Shown: positions 47,635 to 58,854 of the stretch, piece by piece | Layout of the letters: each line of letters opens with the position of its first letter | Position numbering within the stretch: the stretch's first letter is position 1 | Source of the DNA: Polyodon spathula | Lineage: Eukaryota; Chordata; Actinopteri; Acipenseriformes; Polyodontidae | Length of the DNA: 64,000 bases | NCBI RefSeq assembly: GCF_017654505.1 | Contig: NC_054538.1 | Span: forward strand, 52,873,786 to 52,937,785 | Reading direction: 5' to 3' | The notes under the pieces: generated by a model | Told to the model about the DNA's origin: nothing | Database searches by the model: none | The model's input: the letters and a program-made list of their open reading frames with translations, nothing else | Made by a program: the position numbers and the translations under genes

Positions 47635-47688
47635 CAAGGGAGGGGGGGGGGAGGGGGAGGGGGAGGGGGGGGGGGGGGGGGGGGGGCA
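47635..47688 (+). repeat. Polypurine tract expanded to a G run
   Basis: AAGGGAGGGGG... continues as almost pure G to the LTR start. It corresponds to the short CAAGGGGGGAGATA tract at 3774-3787 in the complete relative. Confidence 0.85.
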
Positions 47689-47690
47689 TA

Positions 47691-48059
47691 TGTGGCAAAG
47701 TGCCCGCCCCTGTGTGTATTTTGTGTGTTCGGTGAGTGGAGAATGGGTGTGGAGAGGAGAGAATTAAAAACTAGAAAACTAAACAAAGTAAAATATATAT
47801 CCGTTGTTTTGACTCACAGTGTTTGTCTGTTAGTCCACTGTTTGTTTAAGTGTTAGTCCGTTTTGTTTGTCTGTTTATTTTGGCCTCACGTGCCGTGTGC
47901 TATTTTTGTTACAACCTTTTTATTTACTGTCAGTTTAAATTATTAAATGCTGAGTAGTACCGATCGCTCAGCTCCACCAAATTCCACCTCTCTGTTTATA
48001 TATTTCCTGGTTCCTATTTCTGGTCTGACGTCACCCACTCCAGCCGCTTTTGTGACACA
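47691..48059 (+). repeat. LTR (TGTGGCAAAGTGCCC...TGTGACACA)
   Basis: 369 bp with TG...CA ends right after the purine tract. The head and several blocks (GGTGAGTGGAGAATGGGTGTGG, read in part) match the LTRs at 34031-35425 in reverse orientation. Confidence 0.8.
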
Positions 48060-48138
48060 GACACATAAAGAACATACCTCCTTCTTGAATTCTGACGTAT
48101 CAGAACTTGAAGTAAAAGATGACACTTCTTTCATTTAC

Positions 48139-48216
48139 CTTTACCCCTCTCTGGGCTCAACATGGCACCTCCATGGAGAAATCTGTCTGTTTTCTCAACC
48201 AGCCTTTGTCTATTTT
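48139..48216 (-). CDS. Candidate exon (F) of the coiled-coil/BEN gene
   Basis: An excellent acceptor (TTCTTTTTAATCCAG, AG 48218-48217) and donor AAAG|GTAAAT (48138) bound 78 bp. It encodes NRQRLVEKTDRFLHGG and then AMLSPERGK. The phase (one base supplied by the previous exon, phase 1 out) matches exon E. No domain is recognised. Confidence 0.45.
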
Positions 48217-48478
48217 CTGGATTAAAAAGAAGAAAAAAAGTGTTTAAAAAGGACTTACAGTGGTTTACAAAAAAAAAAAAAAAACACTCCATATTTCTTT
48301 AATCAACAAATTCTATAAATGTGATGATAGCTAAGTGTGGTCTCTAAATAAAACTTATTTTTTTCTTTGTTATTGTTATTTAATATGTATTTATTTGTGT
48401 ATTTCTGGAGTGTCATGGCTTAGGAAGACAGCCAGCCTTAAATAAATAAACCAGTTATTAAAATATATGGTTACGTAC

Positions 48479-49019
48479 CTAAGGGGATGTGTGTAGTGTT
48501 AGGGGAACCTTGGCCACCCCAGTGTATAGAGAATAGCCAAGCGTAGGATGGAGACCCTAGCTGACCGGCATATCGGCAGTGGGGGCACTACGCAAGCAGC
48601 ACTTTTATTTTGTAGTTTTATTACTGTGTTTTATTTTCCCTTTTCATTTTGCCTTTGGTTTTCATTATTATTTTTGAGCACCTGTGAGTGCACCTGCTCA
48701 AACTTGAGTATACTTGTGTTGGTAACCATGTGGTCCTGATTACCATTTCCGGTATACAGGCCACAAACAACAGCGCCCCACTGAGGGCTAAAATAAACAA
48801 AAAAGAAAATAAATAAAACTGGGCACCTGTACAGTGTTTTCATGTGCCATCTTCTGTCTCCTGTGTCCGTGAATACCCCCACCCTTCCACAAGGGCATTT
48901 AATTATTTTCTTTCCCCTTGGCCAGTTCACAGCATAGGTTCTCAAATAGTCCAGATTTTTGGAAGTTAAGCCTTGTGTATCCTCAATCCAAGAAACCTTG
49001 CCTCTATTGGCTGCATTTT
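48479..49019 (-). pseudogene. Candidate exon (E) interrupted by a solo LTR
   Basis: After a long pyrimidine tract and CAAG (AG 49021-49020), 49019-48892 encodes ANRGKVSWIEDTQGLTSKNL and then DYLRTYAVNWPRGKKIIK. A solo LTR then intervenes, and ten bases later comes CCCCTTAG|GTACGT, a strong donor at 48478. With the LTR removed the exon would end in phase 1, as exon F requires. With it in place the frame runs into LTR sequence. No family is recognised. Confidence 0.45.
48488..48891 (-). repeat. Solo LTR in an exon
   Basis: On the minus strand it starts TGTGGAAGGGTGG (48891) and ends CTACACACA (48488), with AATAAAAGTGC about 110 bp before the end. The flanks GCCCT and TCCCC are only an imperfect duplication. 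Confidence 0.65.
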
Positions 49020-49029
49020 CTTGAAAAAA

Positions 49030-50040
49030 AAAAAAAAATCAAATAATGCAAACACCTTGAAATAATCTTACACCTAAAAATCAGAAAACAGAAAACAATT
49101 TTAATAAAATATACTTTTTCATACATAAAAAAACCCATTGTGGCACAGTAGAAATACAGATAAAAATATATGTTGTATTGTGTTATATAATTTGTTGTTT
49201 ATTTTAAAAGGCTATGGGCTGTGTTTTCAAAGCGTTTCCTCTATTTCCTCTGTATAATAATGACTTGGATCGCCTTAGTGAGGAGTTTATTGATAAAACA
49301 AGTGATCAGGAGATGATTTATCAGTATGCGTGACTATGAAGAGGTATGTGATAAATACAGTGAACAAGGGGTGGGGCGGGGCTGGAGATGCAGTGCTATT
49401 AAACCTGTTTTACTGTGAAAAAAATACTTTTAAACAGCATGTGTAAAACAAACAGCACGTGAGAAAATAAATTGGACCTGACGCGCCTGACAGGCACTGA
49501 GTAAATGGACTGCTAAGGGTTAATAATACAAGCCTTGAAGGAAATCAACTGGGGTTGGGGGTTTCTTGTCTTTAAAAAGTGGGTGAAATAGTTTCATCAA
49601 CACATAACTCTTGAAAATAAAACTATATTATACGTCAGCAAAATGTACATTTTTTATACGTATTTAAAAAAATACACTTTTTTTTCAGAATATGTTATAC
49701 TTTAATTTTGATTGTTCAGAATATATAATTCTGATGTTTAAGAGGTCATGAAAGGTTTTTTAAAAAGCTGAAATACTCACAAGTAATGCTATCCTCTGGT
49801 CCCTTTTTTGTTCCCATTTTTACCAAAACAGACATTCTATAAGGTTCTAAAGTAAATGCTGATGCAGTCTTGTTCACATGTTTGATTAACATACATTTCT
49901 TATTACAACACAGTGAAGTCTGTAGTAAAAATAAAATATCATTTATTATTCTAAGTAAGCGACACTTGTGCCTTCAACCACCTAGGGTGTCCAGATATTA
50001 CGGAACTGAACTACTGAACACTCTGAATTGAAAAATAAAA
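49030..50040. other. No gene recognised
   Basis: AT-rich sequence between exon E and the DIRS remnant, without supportable features. Confidence 0.5.
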
Positions 50041-50054
50041 GTTTTGTTTAGATA

Positions 50055-51762
50055 TTGGATCTCAGAGGCCTGAACATATTCCTGAAGGAGAGGAAGTTCA
50101 AGATGCAAACTACCCGTTATATTCTCCAGTCCGTCCTGCCCTTTCGGGGCAGCGTGTACGAGTTCTGTGCTCTGCCATTTGGTCTGTCTCTTGACTGGCA
50201 GGTAGCAGTCTGCCCACATCAGTGCGCTGGAACTGAGGGCAGTGCACCTGGCTCTGCACCATTTTCAATCAGTGCTACAGGGCAGGCATGTACTAGTGCG
50301 CACGGACAATACAACTGTCATGGCATATGTCAATCGCCAGGGGAGGCTACGGTCCCTGGGGTTGCACCATGCCGCGTTCCAGTTGCTCACCTGGGCACAA
50401 CCACAACCACTGCTATCGAGGGGGCTCCTCAGCACACCAAGTAGAACCTGTATCCCCAGGTGGTAGCCATGATTTGGCACAGGTTCGGCAGCATGACAGT
50501 CGATCTGTTTGCCTCAGAGGAGTCCACACATTGCCCTCTGTGGTTCTCGATTCAGAGAGTCGGGGGCCCTCTGGGAATCGATGCCCTAGCCCACAGCTAG
50601 CCTCAGGGCTTTCTGTATGCTTTCCCCCCCTCTAGCACTGATCCCGTCGTCCTTGGAGAAGGTAGGAAACAAGGGCTCAAGGGTCCTCATGGTTGCGCTA
50701 CACTGGCCCAGGATGATATGTTTGCCGCTCTAAGCCAGCTGATTCAGGGACAGATGTGGCAGATCCTGCTATGCAGGGACCTTCTCAGTCAGACTCAAGG
50801 CCTTCTGTGGCACCTAGACCCTGGGTCAGTCCAGCTGTGGGTCTGGCCCCTGAACAGGTGTGTCTGAATGCCCTCAGACTCTCAGACTCTTATAGCCACA
50901 CTACAGAATGCTACAGCCTCTTCAACGAGGTGTCAGTATTCTTATAAATGGAGGATTTTCCAGGAGTGGTGCTTGGCGAAAGATCATGACCCCACCTTCT
51001 GCTCCATGTCAGTTGTTTTGCAGTTTTACAGGACCTCATAGAGTATGATAAATCCTCCTCTACATTGAAGGTGTACCTGGCTGCTATATCTGTGTGCCAT
51101 GTCAAAATTGACTCTGTATCTCCCGGACCTCATTTTTTGGCAGTGCAGTTTTTAAAAGGGGCTAGGTGGCTCCGCCCTCCACTTAAACCGATGATTCCTT
51201 CCTGGCTTCTCGACTTGGTTCTAGAGGCTCTTACGAAGGCTTCCTTCGAGCCTCTGCATTCAGTGGACCCTAAATACTTGTCTTTTAAGACAGCCTTTCT
51301 CCTGGCTGTCATCAGCCAAACGTGTCAGTGAGTTACAGACCTTTTCCATAGAGGGCTCCTGTTTGCGCTTTGCCAGCAGCGGTGATAGCGTTACTTTACG
51401 CACTAACCCAGCTTTTCTGCCTAAGATTGCTTTACAGTTTCACTTGAACCAGTCAGTGGAATTGGAGGCGTTCCACCCGCTCCCCTTCTCTTCTGAAGCA
51501 GATCAGAGACTTAATATACTCTGCCCTGTCAGGAAGCTAAGGTGTTACATTGAAAAGGTCTCAATCATGGCGACAGACAACCCAGTTATTAGTGTGTTAT
51601 GGGTTGCATACTCAAGGTCAGGCACTTTCCAAGCAGAGTTTGTTCCATTGCATAGTGGATATGACCCGGCTGGCTTATAAACTGGCTATCCTACCCTCTC
51701 TAAGTGATATTACAGCTCACTCCACTAGAAGCAATATGACATCTTGGGCAACACTATAGTGA
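50055..51762 (+). pseudogene. DIRS-type retrotransposon remnant
   Basis: In plus-strand order: LDLRGLNIFLKERKFKM and SVYEFCALPFGLSL from the DIRS reverse transcriptase; an RNase H block, GRHVLVRTDNTTVMAYVNRQG-like (50290-50340); MTVDLFASEE near 50490; then a tyrosine-recombinase block with KRVSEL, ELEAFHPLPFSSE and finally ITAHSTRSNMTSWATL (51707-51759), which holds the HxxR catalytic motif. The RT palm with its YLDD and everything between PFGLSL and the RNase H is deleted. Frames shift repeatedly. Family knowledge: DIRS elements integrate through a tyrosine recombinase rather than an integrase. Confidence 0.85.
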
Positions 51763-51800
51763 AATATCCAGCCATTTTAAAATGATAGGTTGTGGGGCAG

Positions 51801-52644
51801 TGTGACAGGACATGAGCGGTATGGAGAATAATTGAATATCCAATACCAAGTGAGTCCGGTTGCATAACCCTTCTATTATTTTACAACTAAATAAAGAAAC
51901 CACCCCCTATATCAGCAATGGTAAGGGGGTTTACAAAAACTGTGGATTACTGTCCCAAAATAAACAAAACGCACAGTTTCACGATTAATCTGCCCACCTT
52001 GGTGCACGGGCAAAAGTGCTTCAGTCCTGGTCAGGTTGCTGATGCTTCAGCGCTGTGCGCTGGTGTTTCAGTCCTGGTTGGGGTGATGGTGTTTCAGTCC
52101 CGGTTGGGGTGATGGTGCTTCAGTGCTGTGCTCCGGTGCTTCAATCCCGGTCGTGGTGATGGTGCTTCAGTGCTGTTGTCTGTTGTTTCAGTCCTGGGCG
52201 TGATGCTGATGCTTTAGTGCTGTGCTCTGGTGTTTCAGTCCTGGTCGGGGTGCTGATGCTTCAGTGCAGTAACAGCAGTGCTCTCAGGTGGGTTGCTGGT
52301 TCCTATTTCTCTGCAACACACGACACAAAACAATAACAAACACAGTGCTCCGGCACATTAGTAACGTCACTGCAACTGCTTCCTCTTTGTACCACCAAAC
52401 TCCTCCCTGCAATCAACCAGTTGCCATGGTTTATCCAATCATTGCCTAACTGGTAACTGATTGCAATGGGAGTTGTTTATAATTCTTGTAACTACGTGCT
52501 TTCCCCAAGTTGGCGACTTCCGGTTTCCACCTACCGTCAAGTCTGCCAGTCGAAGGCAGAAGAAAACATACAACCAGCCTTACACAGCGCCTTTTCTGGT
52601 CGGGAGGGAGATTTACAGTTATAATATCTTCGCTCTCTGTCACA
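51801..52644 (-). repeat. Solo LTR with internal tandem repeat
   Basis: 844 bp flanked by GGCAG (51796-51800 and 52645-52649). About five copies of a roughly 47-bp unit (TGGTGTTTCAGTCCTGG...) lie at 52015-52265. The TGTGACAGAGAGCG head on the minus strand links it to the LTR at 36141. Confidence 0.88.
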
Positions 52645-52649
52645 GGCAG

Positions 52650-54640
52650 ATATAATGATAGAATAAGCTAAGCAGACTTATGAAAAAATATAGCTTTTTA
52701 ACTTAGATCACAGTTTAACATTAATCTATACCATCAAATGAGCTAACATGTTGGGTAACAAAAGTGTATCTAAGGTGAAACAGAAATATTTATATGGTAA
52801 TATTATCAAAAGAACACACTCTCAATGTACAGTACTTTTTTAAAATACAAACTTGTAGAAAGGGCAATACGGACGTTGTCACACCAACACAACTGCTACC
52901 GACTCCAATACTGTCAGTTTAATTACACACAGCACTGTAATTAAACTAACTTCATGCTTTTAGAATACTTGCACAAGTCCTAATGCATACCTTTTTTTTC
53001 TTAAGTGTAAGCATGTATTATTAAACATGAAGGCAGCAATTGTCTGTATGCACAGCAAATACAAAAACATGCAATACAGCATTTCACAAGTATTTCTCAA
53101 TTGTAATCGAGATACACAAATCACTTATCAGAGATACATTGAATAATTATTATTGGAGAGTATTAAAGTCAGAGGGAAACACAGAAAACCAGAAACCCTA
53201 GCCACCTGTGTGTTAAATGTATTGGTGATGCTGGAAATCTGCAAACCTGAAAAGTCTCAGCATGTCCCGGTGAACACAAATCCGTCTGGTCACGCTAGAA
53301 CTAATGGGTAAGTAGGAAGATTTGAATGTGACCGTAGCTTAGCTAGCCAGTTTAGGAAAAAAAAAAGCATTTTTACCCATGAATTCAGCTCATGTTCAGG
53401 TCCCATTTAAATAGTATTACACGTCTATTTACAGGTTAGTAATATTGTCAGGCAAAATTGAGATTTAAAAATTTTATCAAATGATTTTGGACTTCAGAGA
53501 TTGAATAAAACAGATTTTATTAACGTTGGTATTTACTGTCAAAATACCGTAAATTCCCATAAGTTTAAATTATTAAATAACCAAATTCTTGTTCTGGTGG
53601 TGGAAATCAGTGCCTGTCTAGTGGCTTACTTATTTCCATTACAGATGACGTAAGTTTGTCATAAAGCAATTTCCTCAATAGAATGCCATATAGATAGAAG
53701 AAATGCAATTTGCTATCCATCACTCCATACCATGTGAAAGAGCATGTTTGTATAAAATTCTTCAGTGTGATGCCAGTTACCATGCTGCTAAATGTCAAAG
53801 TGGTGCTTCACACATAATGCAGATTCCTTGCTTTCATTTTTTAATTTTTTGGAAGGGTACACATACTGTACTGATTTAATACAATCAGAAAAAAAAAAAT
53901 AAAAAAGGATTACAAAGCTTTACAAGATTACAAGTCTGGGATCATCAGTGAAAGAAAAAAAAGGTCAAAGGGTCAACAGTTAAAGACGCTCTTGAAAGAT
54001 ATGAGTAGGTAGTATGTTTTATTATACTACTTTCTGAAATTTCAAATAATCTCTCACCTAATCCATATTGTTGTCTTTGATGGAGGGAGGGGGGTGTGAT
54101 GACCATGGCAAAAGTCGTGACCATGGCAAAAGTCATCTTTTTGAGGGGCGGCACCTTGGTGAGGGGCGGAAGTAAGAGTATGTAAATTCCAGCCACTGGA
54201 GTCAAGTGAAGGATAAGGACACTTGTTAGTTGGGGATTGGTGTTCCACTGACTACAGAGGCGGGACATTACATACTAAAGGGAACGTACTACTGTGTTCG
54301 GGGTTGGTCCGAAAGTAAAATAGGCGGAGTAACGGGTGGAGGGGGAGGCTAGTTTGGTGCAGCGGGATTTTTTGAAAACACAAACATTTCTTTTGTCTTT
54401 TTTTTGTTTGTGTATGGTTCGCCACGAAGACGATTAAAGACGAGTTCTCACGATCTGTTTTGGATTTCACCCCTGCACTCCTTCCCTCACACCATTTTGT
54501 TTTCTTTTGTTATTTAATTATTTTGTTGTGTATAGATAATAAAAATAAATTATTTTATTTCTGTACACATAAATTACTGTCTGGACATTCCATTTAATAC
54601 ACTCTTGCCTCACAGGGGGGTGTAATTGATTTAACTCATT
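52650..54640. other. No gene recognised
   Basis: Mostly AT-rich. Positions 54240-54610 hold an LTR-like block (mixed composition, then AATAAAAATAAATTATT and CA-rich end), but I could not define its boundaries. Confidence 0.45.
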
Positions 54641-54689
54641 TTGACTTCAGGTGTCCCTACACTTATGCTTTACAGTGTATTACAGAAAT

Positions 54690-55143
54690 TATAAGGCTTG
54701 ATTCATGCACCCTTCACAAAGACAAATCTGCCTGATTCCAGCCTTGCTGAAGCACCCCCAGATGAGTCCAATTTTCAGCTTTGCCCAACACCTGGTCGTC
54801 TAATGTTTAGACGAAGAACTGGAGAGGCCTACAAGCCACAGTGTCTCGCACCCACTGTGAAATGTGGTGGAGGATCGGTGATGATCTGGGGGTGCTTCAG
54901 CAAGCCTGGAATCGGGCAGCTTTGGCATGAATCAAGCCAAGTACAAGGTTGTCCTGGAAGAAAACTTGCTTCCTTCTGCTCTGACAATGTTCCCCAACTC
55001 TGAGGTTTGGTTTTTCCAGCAGGACAATGCTCCATGCCACACAGCCAGGTCAATCAAGGTGTGGATGGAGGACCACTAGATCAAGACCCTGTCATGGCCA
55101 GCCCGCTCTCCAGACCTGAACCCCATTGAAAACCTCTGGAACA
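54690..55143 (+). pseudogene. Tc1-like transposase, catalytic-domain fragment
   Basis: Plus-strand frames give DESNFQL (D1), RRRTGEAYKPQCLAPTVK, GGGSVMIWGCFSKPG, then after a frameshift FFQQDNAPCHTARS (D2) and SPDLNPIENLWN (E). The HTH region and both termini are missing. It has at least two frameshifts and one stop (DH*IK). Confidence 0.85.
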
Positions 55144-55671
55144 ATGAAACTTTTGTTTCATTATTAGTATGCATTTTTTAAAAGCACTACTTCAAAAAGA
55201 GTTAACTTATACTGTTATTATTCTTATTGTTATCATTTTAACTTTGTTTTCTGTTTTTTTTTCTTGCATATACTGAATACTAAACCCTTACAAAATTGAA
55301 TAAATCATCAACACAGTTTCCATATTTTCACTGTTGTTTATTTGTGTTAATAAGTAAATACAGAGTTGAGGGTAATGCACTACTGTAATAACAAGATAAT
55401 ATAACGCGTTGCAGTTTTAAAGTTTTTTTCTCAATACTTTATTATGTTGTACATCTAAATGTTGTGGTGTTTAGCCAGGGAATAGGACAAATAAAACTTG
55501 TAACCAAGCAGCAGTAAATTCAACAAGACTTCTTTCGATTATTATGCCCGCCGTATCAGAATCGCTATAACCCTACATATATATAGCCTATATATTATTG
55601 ATTTAAAAGTTTGTTTCAACATTGCGTTTTTTAAATCAATGTAGCCTATCTATCTATCTATAGTAGTATAT

Positions 55672-55828
<157 letters not shown>

Positions 55829-55884
55829 TAATTAGGGGTTCAACATTCAATTACTTAATTGAACCCTTAATTTGAGATTTGCAC

Positions 55885-57159
55885 TTATGTATACAATTGT
55901 ATAAGGAACTTGAAATATATAACTTCTTTATAATCTAAACCATTTAAAAAGTCTAAGCAATCAGACACTTTTCTAAATTTGTGTATTATAAGGTCTGCTA
56001 TTGCATCTCGTTTAAGTGCTGCTTCACTGTACTGGTCGTTAAAAGTGTTGTTTATGTCATCTTCGGGATCATTTTGAAAAATTGTAATTTCTCTGGGTTC
56101 ATCACCATCGAGCAAGCAAATATTGTGCCCAGCATGCTAAAATGACCTTTGCCATTAAGTCAGTCCTATATGTATCTAAATATTTGAACCTCCTAAAGTT
56201 GAAGCTTTTCTGTGAGTTAATAAGATGACAGTCATGTCTGTATGGGGTCATCAAAAATGTGTCAAGGGGATATGCTGAATCGCCAAGAAGATGTGTATTT
56301 GGCCTCAGTATTGTTTCTGTGTCATTTGTTAATTTGCAATACAATGTACTACGTTTCCATATTCTGGCATCGTTCGATCATCCTGGCCAGCCAGCAAACA
56401 CATCAGTAAATATCACGTTAGCAACAAAATGGAATGAACACCTTGTGTTTGTAATAGCTCGTATTACCTGTTACTGGCCCTCTAATTGGAATAGGTGTTC
56501 CATCAATTACACTCAGGAAACTTCTTGTCCCACAAAGTTCTTGAAGCTATTTGCAGACTTTCAAAGCATTGCTCCCTGTGGGAAAAACAATATATTCTTT
56601 GCTTAAATCACTTATTTTTTTTACAAAAATGAATAAACTCCCTATGAGCGTGAGCGTTCCCCATCCCAAATCTATCCGCTACCCCTCTAAAATATTCTTG
56701 ATTCGCTAATGTCCACATGGAAGATAAAACAGTTTTTTCCAGATTATCGGCTGGCCTCCCTGCTGTTTTTATCAGCTTATAATCAGCCGAGAAGTTTGAC
56801 GACGAGCTGAAATAATGAAAGAAATCGAATAGTAAAAGAGTATAAAGGCTTATAGAAGTAGAATAAGTAACATTATGACTTGCGCTGTTTTGTCATCGAT
56901 ATGGACAGTAGCAAACCAATAACTGGTTCAGTAGGGGGTATGGAGATATGTGGGAAAGAAAAATGTTCCCTGCGAGTATTTTTTAAAAAAAAGTATAGGC
57001 TGAGGTGAATACTGAGCAGTATTAATACCATATAAAGTGTCTAAGTGCTACTGTAGCTACATCACCTAGCATTGAGTCATTTATTTCAGGAATTCCTAAC
57101 ACTTTTTCTGCGTTGAAAATATCAGAAAAAGCTGCTGCAACCAGTGCAATCGCTTCCAT
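55885..57159 (-). pseudogene. Harbinger (HARBI1-like) transposase with introns, decayed
   Basis: Minus strand: ATG at 57159 opens MEAIALVAAAFSDIF and GIPEINDSMLGDVATVALRHF. After an intron, from an AG at about 56812, come SSNFSADYKLIKTAGRPADN and LANQEYFRGVADRFGMG. After a second acceptor (CCCACAG) comes LSVIDGTPIPIRGP with the first catalytic Asp, then LLGDSAYPLDTFLMTPYR. The segment that normally holds the last catalytic Glu (VERAFG) is deleted between NSQKSFNF and RRFKYLD. A frameshift precedes LLDGDEPREITIF. There is an in-frame TAG before LQELCGTRS. It cannot be active. Confidence 0.85.
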
Positions 57160-57399
57160 TGTTAAATTTTAGTTTAGTTTAGGAATGCAATAGTGACAAT
57201 AGTGACGTTTTTGTTGAGTCAACGTTCAACGTTAAATTTAGTTACGCAGACTATAGGTTTAAAATGTTATTGAACATTAACAGTTATCTACCATCAGCTT
57301 ATCGAGTCTGAACCCAAGGACAACGGTCACAGCTCACGTATAACCTGATAAACATTGTCATTATTATTAAGAAAATAGAACATTTTGTAATTTGTGGTT

Positions 57400-57780
57400 G
57401 ATTAGTTTATAGATAACAAGGATCTCGTAACCACAGGAGTTTAAAAACGATAAGAACGTTGTGGTGGTGGCTGGCGTTGAGGAGAAACGGCGTGTAATAT
57501 TTGGAAAATGTACACATTAGCAATTGAAATGAAGGAAAAGGCTTGGGCAGAAATTGTTTTGGCCATGTCTGCTGTCTGTGGCAACCCTCGGACAGCTCAT
57601 GCAGCGAAGAAGAAATAGTGCTCGACATGAGCGATACAAAAAAGAAAGGGGCACGCTGAAAAAAGAACTTCACAGAACGGGAGGGGATTCGGCTGCTGTT
57701 ACACCGCTGAGCAATACTGAGCAGAGGATACTTGGTATAATTGGACCAATTTACACTGAAGGTGCAGGCAAAATAAATGA
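57400..57780 (+). pseudogene. Harbinger-partner Myb/SANT-like protein remnant
   Basis: Plus-strand frames encode EEKRRVIFGKCTH, EMKEKAWAEIVLAMSAVCG, then after a stop and frameshift ARHERYKKERGTLKKELHR and TPLSNTEQRILGIIG. The pattern (K-x-W-x-x-I ... KKKW ... RTGGG ... PLSxxExxIxxIIG) is that of the Myb/SANT-like DNA-binding proteins carried by Harbinger elements. It lies 240 bp from and divergent to the transposase, as expected for a two-gene Harbinger. Confidence 0.65.
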
Positions 57781-58029
57781 TATAACACTACAATACTACC
57801 ATAGTTGGGTAGTATCGAAAATACATGTAATTAAAATATGTATTTTCATTACATTTGTATTTTATAATTTGTAATGCAAATGCCAATTTAGAAGTATTTT
57901 GTATTGAAAATACATTTCCTGAGTATTTTGCTCAACACTGAGTACGATCAATACAAATATAACCTTTGGGATGTTTAGAAATGAGTTAGGAATCCTTTTT
58001 CTGTAATACGAATTTTCCTAAACTGACAC

Positions 58030-58238
58030 TTAGAATTTCCTATCTCCAACATAAGATAAGATTTGGCAGTTAGGATCTTTCTGTAATATGGCCTCTATCT
58101 GACTGTTATCCTGCCTACCACCAGAAACTGAACAGGGTGATTCATGTGATGGTGACTTGTAGAATGATTTCTCCACATGACCAACTCCCAAACTTTCACC
58201 TCTTATTTTTTTAACCTCTTGTAACAGATGAGGATTAT
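58030..58238 (-). CDS. Candidate exon (D), unrecognised
   Basis: It begins after CTCTTTTTTAATAG (AG 58240-58239) and is open 68 codons to a stop at 58030: DNPHLLQEVKKIRGESLGVG, then SPSHESPCSVSGGRQ and IEAILQKDPNCQILSYVG. Two bases at its start need a one-base overhang from exon C. No clear donor is visible; GGTG|GTAGGC near 58127 is possible. The composition is protein-like, but no family is recognised. Confidence 0.4.
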
Positions 58239-58710
58239 CTATTAAAAAAGAGTTAAACATATCTAAATCATTATTTTAAAATTGATATTCATAAAAAGAA
58301 ATGTCCAGTTTAGTAGCCTGGCACCTACAACTTGATGAGCATGGCAAGAATCATATGATAACTTTTTATACATTTAAACTACCCCCCAGTACAGTAATAC
58401 ACAGAGCTTATTTTAAAAAGAAACCTCATATGTTTCATTTGTAGCTACATATTAAATATCCAAGGTGTAACAAAGCTGACATACATATGACATACTTAAT
58501 GTATTACAACAGTTAAAAATCATTTGTAAACATAGTTATTTTTAATGTAATCATATTCCAACAAAACAGTATTAAAAAAAAAGTAGCCATGAAAATATAT
58601 ACCAATATATAACAATTTTATTTTTATTGTATGTAAATACTGGTAAAGAATACAAAGTGCCTCATGCAAATCAAAATATAACAAAGATTGCAGACTATGT
58701 ACTCTTATTC

Positions 58711-58854
58711 TCAATCAATTGTGTTTGTCAAACTTTCCACTTTTCTTTTAAGTACATTATTTTCTTTCTTCAGACTTTCATTCTCAAATTTGAGAATGTC
58801 AGTTTTGTTATGTAGCTGGTCTTTTCCTACCCTGACACCCAATTCACAATCACT
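58711..58854 (-). CDS. Candidate leucine-zipper exon (C)
   Basis: After ACTATTACAG (AG 58856-58855) the frame encodes SDCELGVRVGKDQLHNKTD, then LKFENESLKKENNVLKRKVE and SL. Leucines sit at positions 1, 8, 15 and 22 of the last block with asparagines between, a textbook zipper. The frame stops at 58711. A phase-1 donor should fall at ATTG|ATTGAG, where GT is replaced by AT. It was either lost or the exon is misjudged. Confidence 0.42.
   Translation of the reverse strand, partial: SDCELGVRVGKDQLHNKTDILKFENESLKKENNVLKRKVESLTNTID

Larger units (their letters stand above)
45868..48059 (+). mobile_element. 5'-truncated LTR retroelement
   Basis: It carries a gag tail with PPPPPEAEQQELPLP-type repeats, then a long minisatellite, then CXC-poor spacer blocks shared with the element at 1.6-4.4 kb (the CCCAAGGATGCCTG and AGGAGACC motifs). 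A purine tract expanded into a G run follows, and then one LTR (47691-48059). There is no 5' LTR and no pol. It lies inside intron/exon sequence of the BEN-domain gene on the opposite strand. Confidence 0.8.

Noticed and set aside
48077..48140. MKEVSSFTSSSDTSEFKKE with a GTATGT donor
   Set aside because: It is out of frame with exon F, whose own donor at 48138 is good; likely chance.
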